From contig JAABOA010000697.1 in NCBI GenBank assembly GCA_015680635.1, positions 1 through 10,472 on the forward strand: 10,472 nt of DNA, written 5' to 3'. The translations under genes and the position numbers were made by a program. The notes beneath the pieces are model-generated. The model saw only the letters and a list, made by a program, of their open reading frames with translations, searched no databases and was not told the DNA's origin. Positions 7,200 to 10,472 of this stretch are shown here, piece by piece. How positions within the stretch are numbered: position 1 is the first letter of the stretch; each line of letters starts with the position of its first letter. The DNA is from Lunasporangiospora selenospora (taxonomy: Eukaryota; Mortierellomycota; Mortierellomycetes; Mortierellales; Mortierellaceae).

Positions 7200-7837
7200 C
7201 ATCCCCAACCGTCGTCCATCAGATCTAGATCTGCAGCGTAGCGTCGTGGGATACACCCATAGCGTTTGATTGGACCACTTGCTTGATCTTTAAGACAGGG
7301 GGGCTCGGAATTACCAGGAACTGGTTTTTCTCGATACAGACCATCGAGCCTTTGGAGTGTACTTTTTTAAACTTTTATCCACAACATGCACCAATTACGC
7401 ACGGAGCGCATCTTTTTTTGTTGGAGAGCCTGTGCATGCTCTTGGGGAACCAGAGCCCAGAATAACACACGACCTTTGTAAAGTCCTGAAGAAATATTTG
7501 CAACAGCATTATGTTTGTCACGAGCATGCCAGTTTCATTGACAAAGCTCACCCTGACCAGTACAGAGACAACGCCCCACCCAGACCATGCCTATTCACCT
7601 ACTCTTCATAAACAACTATTATGCATTACAACAACATCAATAAAAAAAATGGGATTGTTATCTCTGCTTAATCGTCTCTTAGAGTCAATGAGAGTCGAAA
7701 GGATTATTCTCTAGCTTCTTTTTAAACATCAATTTAATCCGAAATGGAAGGTCAAAGTAAAACTCTTGCGAACACGACATTCTACAACACAACTTGAGTA
7801 GAACACAGGTAGTGCCTGGTGCCAGATAACCCGGCGC
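7200..7837. other. Intergenic stretch between the relic and the PNUTS-like gene
   Basis: On the minus strand this is downstream of the PNUTS-like stop and upstream of the nuclease relic. It should therefore contain the PNUTS-like 3' untranslated region (towards 7838) and the old element's 5' flank (towards 7200). A stop-free but start-less stretch of 55 codons on the minus strand (about 7197-7361) could be more N-terminal sequence of the relic, but it is short enough to occur by chance. Plus-strand frames of 60-84 codons show no motif. I found no canonical AATAAA on the minus strand; AATAAT occurs near 7710. Confidence 0.45.
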
Positions 7838-10472
7838 CTAACTCCGAATAACCTTTGCTACCCCTCGCGAGGCCGAGCTCAAGGGGACTAGGTATCCTCC
7901 TTCTCGAGCTCCTCGATCATCATTACTCCTCTTTTCTCCTTTACGCCCATATGTCTCCTTCCTTGGAGAGTGTTGGTTACTGTTGTTGAAATGTAGATCC
8001 GCCGAGGGCACCCTCCCAGGTATAGCAATCAAGAAAACCAAATAATCGACTCCAGCTCTGCCTGGGCTCCACTGGAGGGTCAAACACATATCCATTGGTA
8101 AAATTTGAAAGATAAACTCTTCACCTCATATTTTCCATTGCCCCCCCAGAACCGCCATCTATCGGAAAGCGACCTGAAAGCTGTTGAGCTATAACTGTCA
8201 GGGTCTTCAGTAGCACTGTTGAAAGATCTGCGCTCTCCTATCAATATCAAAACAGATACACACAAAAAGTCAATACCTCGAAAAGGGCTTGCGGCACACT
8301 CAAATATAGTCAATGCGCTGCTGTCAAAGAACACCCCTTTGATCTTACCTCAAACAGCGGTATCTCTCTCACAGGTTTACCAACATCCAACGCCGTTTCT
8401 GGATCAGGCTCCGCCGGAGTTGAAGGGAGAAGCGATATGTCTGGGTACTGTGCTGATTGAACATGCTTTTCTCGCTCCCCTTGACGGATATCCTCCACAC
8501 TATGAATGACGGGCATATCGGCCTTCTCTTCGAGATATATGGTTGTTGGCCGGTACCATTGAGAGCCCTCTACCAACTCTGCTACCTCATCTTCAGAGTA
8601 CGTAAATGCAGGCCGTAAAGAAGTGTAGGATGCAGGGTCATCATATTCGTCAGAGGTATCGTACATCAATGAATCCATCCCCACATCCATATCTTCACTG
8701 ATCTCTGAGTGCTCATCGTCATATTCCTCTTCTTCTATATCGCCACGTGCTTCGATCGTTCTGATGCTCACAAGAGCCAGACCCGCCCTGAACCGGACTG
8801 TTTTTCTAGGCTTCCCCGAAAGATGAATCTGCGGAGTCAAAGACAGTCGTAAAGAGACGGTATCAGGGCCAATAGATGGTACTCGGGTTGGCGGCAATGA
8901 GGGCGATAATGATGACTGCCCAGGAGAAGTACTAGGAGGTACTGAAAGAACAGACCCAGAAGCTGGATTCTCGCGCATGGGTATCGACAAGGGAGCCAAA
9001 GTGGTTCCCAGACTGGATGTTGAGGCGGGTGTCGAGATAGTTGTCGAAGCCAATGTCGAGGTTGGAGTCGGGCTGGGTGGCAACCCTGATCTGACACCAC
9101 TCTTGGGCTCACTGCTTGGTTTCGAACTTGTAAGACCACCAGAGAGATCTTTGAAAAAATTAGGATTAATTCCAAGACTTGACATCCCCTTTGTTAGTGG
9201 ATCCTCATTAGCAGACGCCTTTGCCTTGTTAAATCTTGGCAGGGCCACTTGACCCTATGAATTGCCGCCACATCACAACCAACAGTTTCAAATGAGTCTC
9301 GACTACACAGAATCACAAGGGCCTATTTCCCACACAGTACTCGCCAGACGTACCTCGCTTGAGGTGATGTAGAGTCCAGTGTTTGTGCGTTCCTCTGAGC
9401 CCCCAGGCCGTGCTTCATCCGTGTTCATATCAGAAGCAGGGTCATCTCCAACGTGCATCCTATACCAATGGTCTTTGAGAGCCGCAGCCTTCTTGGCAAC
9501 ATCTTTGAAAGTAGTTTGTGAGAGTTGTCCAAAACAATGACCCGGACCGTTCAGGCGGACAAAAAAAACATCGGACAAACATAAAAAGCCTTTGCCCCTT
9601 CAGTTCAACATACCTGGCATATCATACTCGGTTGATAAGCGTTTAATGACTCGCCCTAGCCTGGAATTCTTAAGACTTTTGAAATCAAAGGGCAGCTCTC
9701 TCAGCACAGTAATAGTCTTGATCAGCAGTTCGCTAGCCTCGGAACTAGAGACATCTTTGCCTGCGTCGTAAATCCATATCCGAAAAATGTTGGGCCCCTC
9801 CGATCGCATGAATCTATGTATTACAGTTAAACGGTAAATAACTCGGTAATTATCTAGATTTGCAATTGTTACTTTCTTGATGTGGACAAGCAAGTGCCTT
9901 TTGCCATGAGCGCTTACCTTTTTAGGATTTCCTGTGACTTTGTATAGAGGAGCGCATTCAGGATAATCTTTTTATCAATCAAATCCTCGGCATCATGCAT
10001 CAAGTCGACAAAAGGCTGAACATTCTCTAATTTGACGATCGAATTTCCTCTAAGAAGAGGAGCAATTTTGGAGGCAATTCCTGAAGTCTTGATCTAGAGT
10101 TTCGACATTTGAGAATAAAAACGCCTTAGTGTTGCTTCATAAAGGCACGGATCTAAATTAGGCGCTCCTTTGAAAATCCTTTTACCTTCCCAGCAGTGTC
10201 GTTCCTGCGAGGGACATTTCTTTCAACCTGCAATTGAGTCGAAATCAATGCCCGTAGCGGCGGAGCCACTGGTCGATAATTTGACCCCAGGACACCTTCA
10301 CTTTGTCCACTATCAATACCATACACGTTGTGAAGATGAAATTAGTGCTCAGCAATAGGAGCTAACTGTAAAGTCTCGTGTAACAGTTCAAATCTTACGC
10401 GTCATCCTCTGAATCTCGCCCTTGCTCTTGCTCTTGTTGCCTGGGGCTTTGCACCATCGGCTCGGATCCAGC
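7838..10472 (-). CDS. PNUTS/PPP1R10-like (Ppn1-type) PP1 regulatory subunit, 5'-partial
   Basis: Known PNUTS/Ppn1 proteins target protein phosphatase 1 to the nuclear transcription-termination and 3'-end processing machinery. Exons inferred by eye (minus): 10472-10399, 10309-10186, 10093-9918, 9813-9614, 9502-9354, 9254-8349, 8237-8125 and 8012-7838. All have GT-AG borders and consistent phases, giving about 638 residues. Residues about 67-215 form a TFIIS-N/LW-like helical domain (VQPFVDLMHDAEDLI, EILKRFMRSEG, LRELPFDFKSLKNSRLGRVIKRLS, KKAAALKDHWYRM) that aligns colinearly with remembered PNUTS. A Ser/Pro/Thr-rich linker follows, then KTVRF (392-396, codons 8804-8790), an RVxF PP1-docking motif, with LVSIRTIE just after as in the PNUTS extended docking region. 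Next come an acidic stretch (414-450), STPAEPDPE near 519-527, a predicted helix DLSTVLLKTLTVIAQQL, and an Arg/Gly/Lys-rich tail. No C-terminal CCCH finger is visible. The start codon lies beyond the window. The last intron and tail are uncertain: if that intron is retained the protein ends at 8121. Confidence 0.82.
8013..8124 (-). other. Uncertain last intron of the PNUTS-like gene
   Basis: The donor is ATGAG/GTGAAG (intron from 8124). Two acceptors leave the same phase: GGCAG at 8058 (67 nt intron) and GGGAG at 8013 (112 nt, closer to the 89-111 nt of the other six). Retention gives an immediate TGA at 8123-8121. The choice changes 15 residues or removes the Arg/Gly-rich tail altogether. 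Confidence 0.45.

Noticed and set aside
7719-7840. Possible C-terminal CCCH zinc finger of the PNUTS-like gene beyond 7838
   Set aside because: A few Cys codons occur on the minus strand near 7770-7800, but the spacing does not match C-x7/8-C-x5-C-x3-H in any frame and no convincing intron would connect it.
8837-9252. Overlapping 91- and 112-codon frames opposite or out of frame with the large exon
   Set aside because: They are shadows of the Ser/Pro/Thr-rich exon of the PNUTS-like gene, whose frame is fixed by splice phase and the KTVRF motif.
1-10472. CRISPR array, bacterial operon, riboswitch or rRNA
   Set aside because: No regularly spaced direct repeats, ribosome-binding-site-led operon or conserved RNA core is visible. 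The gene structure is eukaryotic.

Overview
The window looks like fungal nuclear DNA. The only clearly intact gene has at least six GT-AG introns of 89-111 nt with consistent phases. There are TATA-type promoters, 5' untranslated introns and many pyrimidine-rich tracts. Intron size, intron density and the type of transposon relic fit an early-diverging (Mucoromycota or Mortierellomycota-like) fungus. That placement is a judgement from memory and cannot be tested here.

Right part (7838-10472, minus strand): a multi-exon gene, cut at its 5' end by the window edge, for a PNUTS/PPP1R10-like protein (fission yeast counterpart Ppn1). It has a TFIIS-N-like domain, a long Ser/Pro/Thr linker, a KTVRF PP1-docking motif and an acidic stretch. 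It was reassembled by hand across seven introns.

Middle (about 5641-7199, minus strand): a decayed coding region of a mobile element. Pieces in shifting frames carry a GTDYG motif resembling the RuvC-I site of eukaryotic TnpB homologues (Fanzor-like), a GxGxRIxGHxRRGG segment and half of a zinc ribbon (SKTCIFCF). Several stops and frameshifts break it. The codons expected to carry the RuvC-II glutamate appear deleted.

Left part (about 943-4405): three diverged copies of one unit, A (minus), B (minus) and C (plus). The unit has an upstream region (with a TATA box in B and C), a short untranslated exon, a 185-193 nt intron, and a small secreted Cys-rich reading frame with a C-x6-C...H-x-S-x-V signature. 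B and C are head-to-head, forming a large imperfect inverted repeat around a 0.7 kb spacer, and both are broken. A keeps an open frame of 85 residues. I recognise no named family for this gene.

The rest (1-942, 1564-1970, 2838-3544, 4406-5640, 7200-7837) shows only simple repeats, homopolymer runs and no supported gene. Overall the window is a housekeeping gene for RNA polymerase II termination and PP1 targeting, bordered by a repeat-rich, fast-evolving accessory region.
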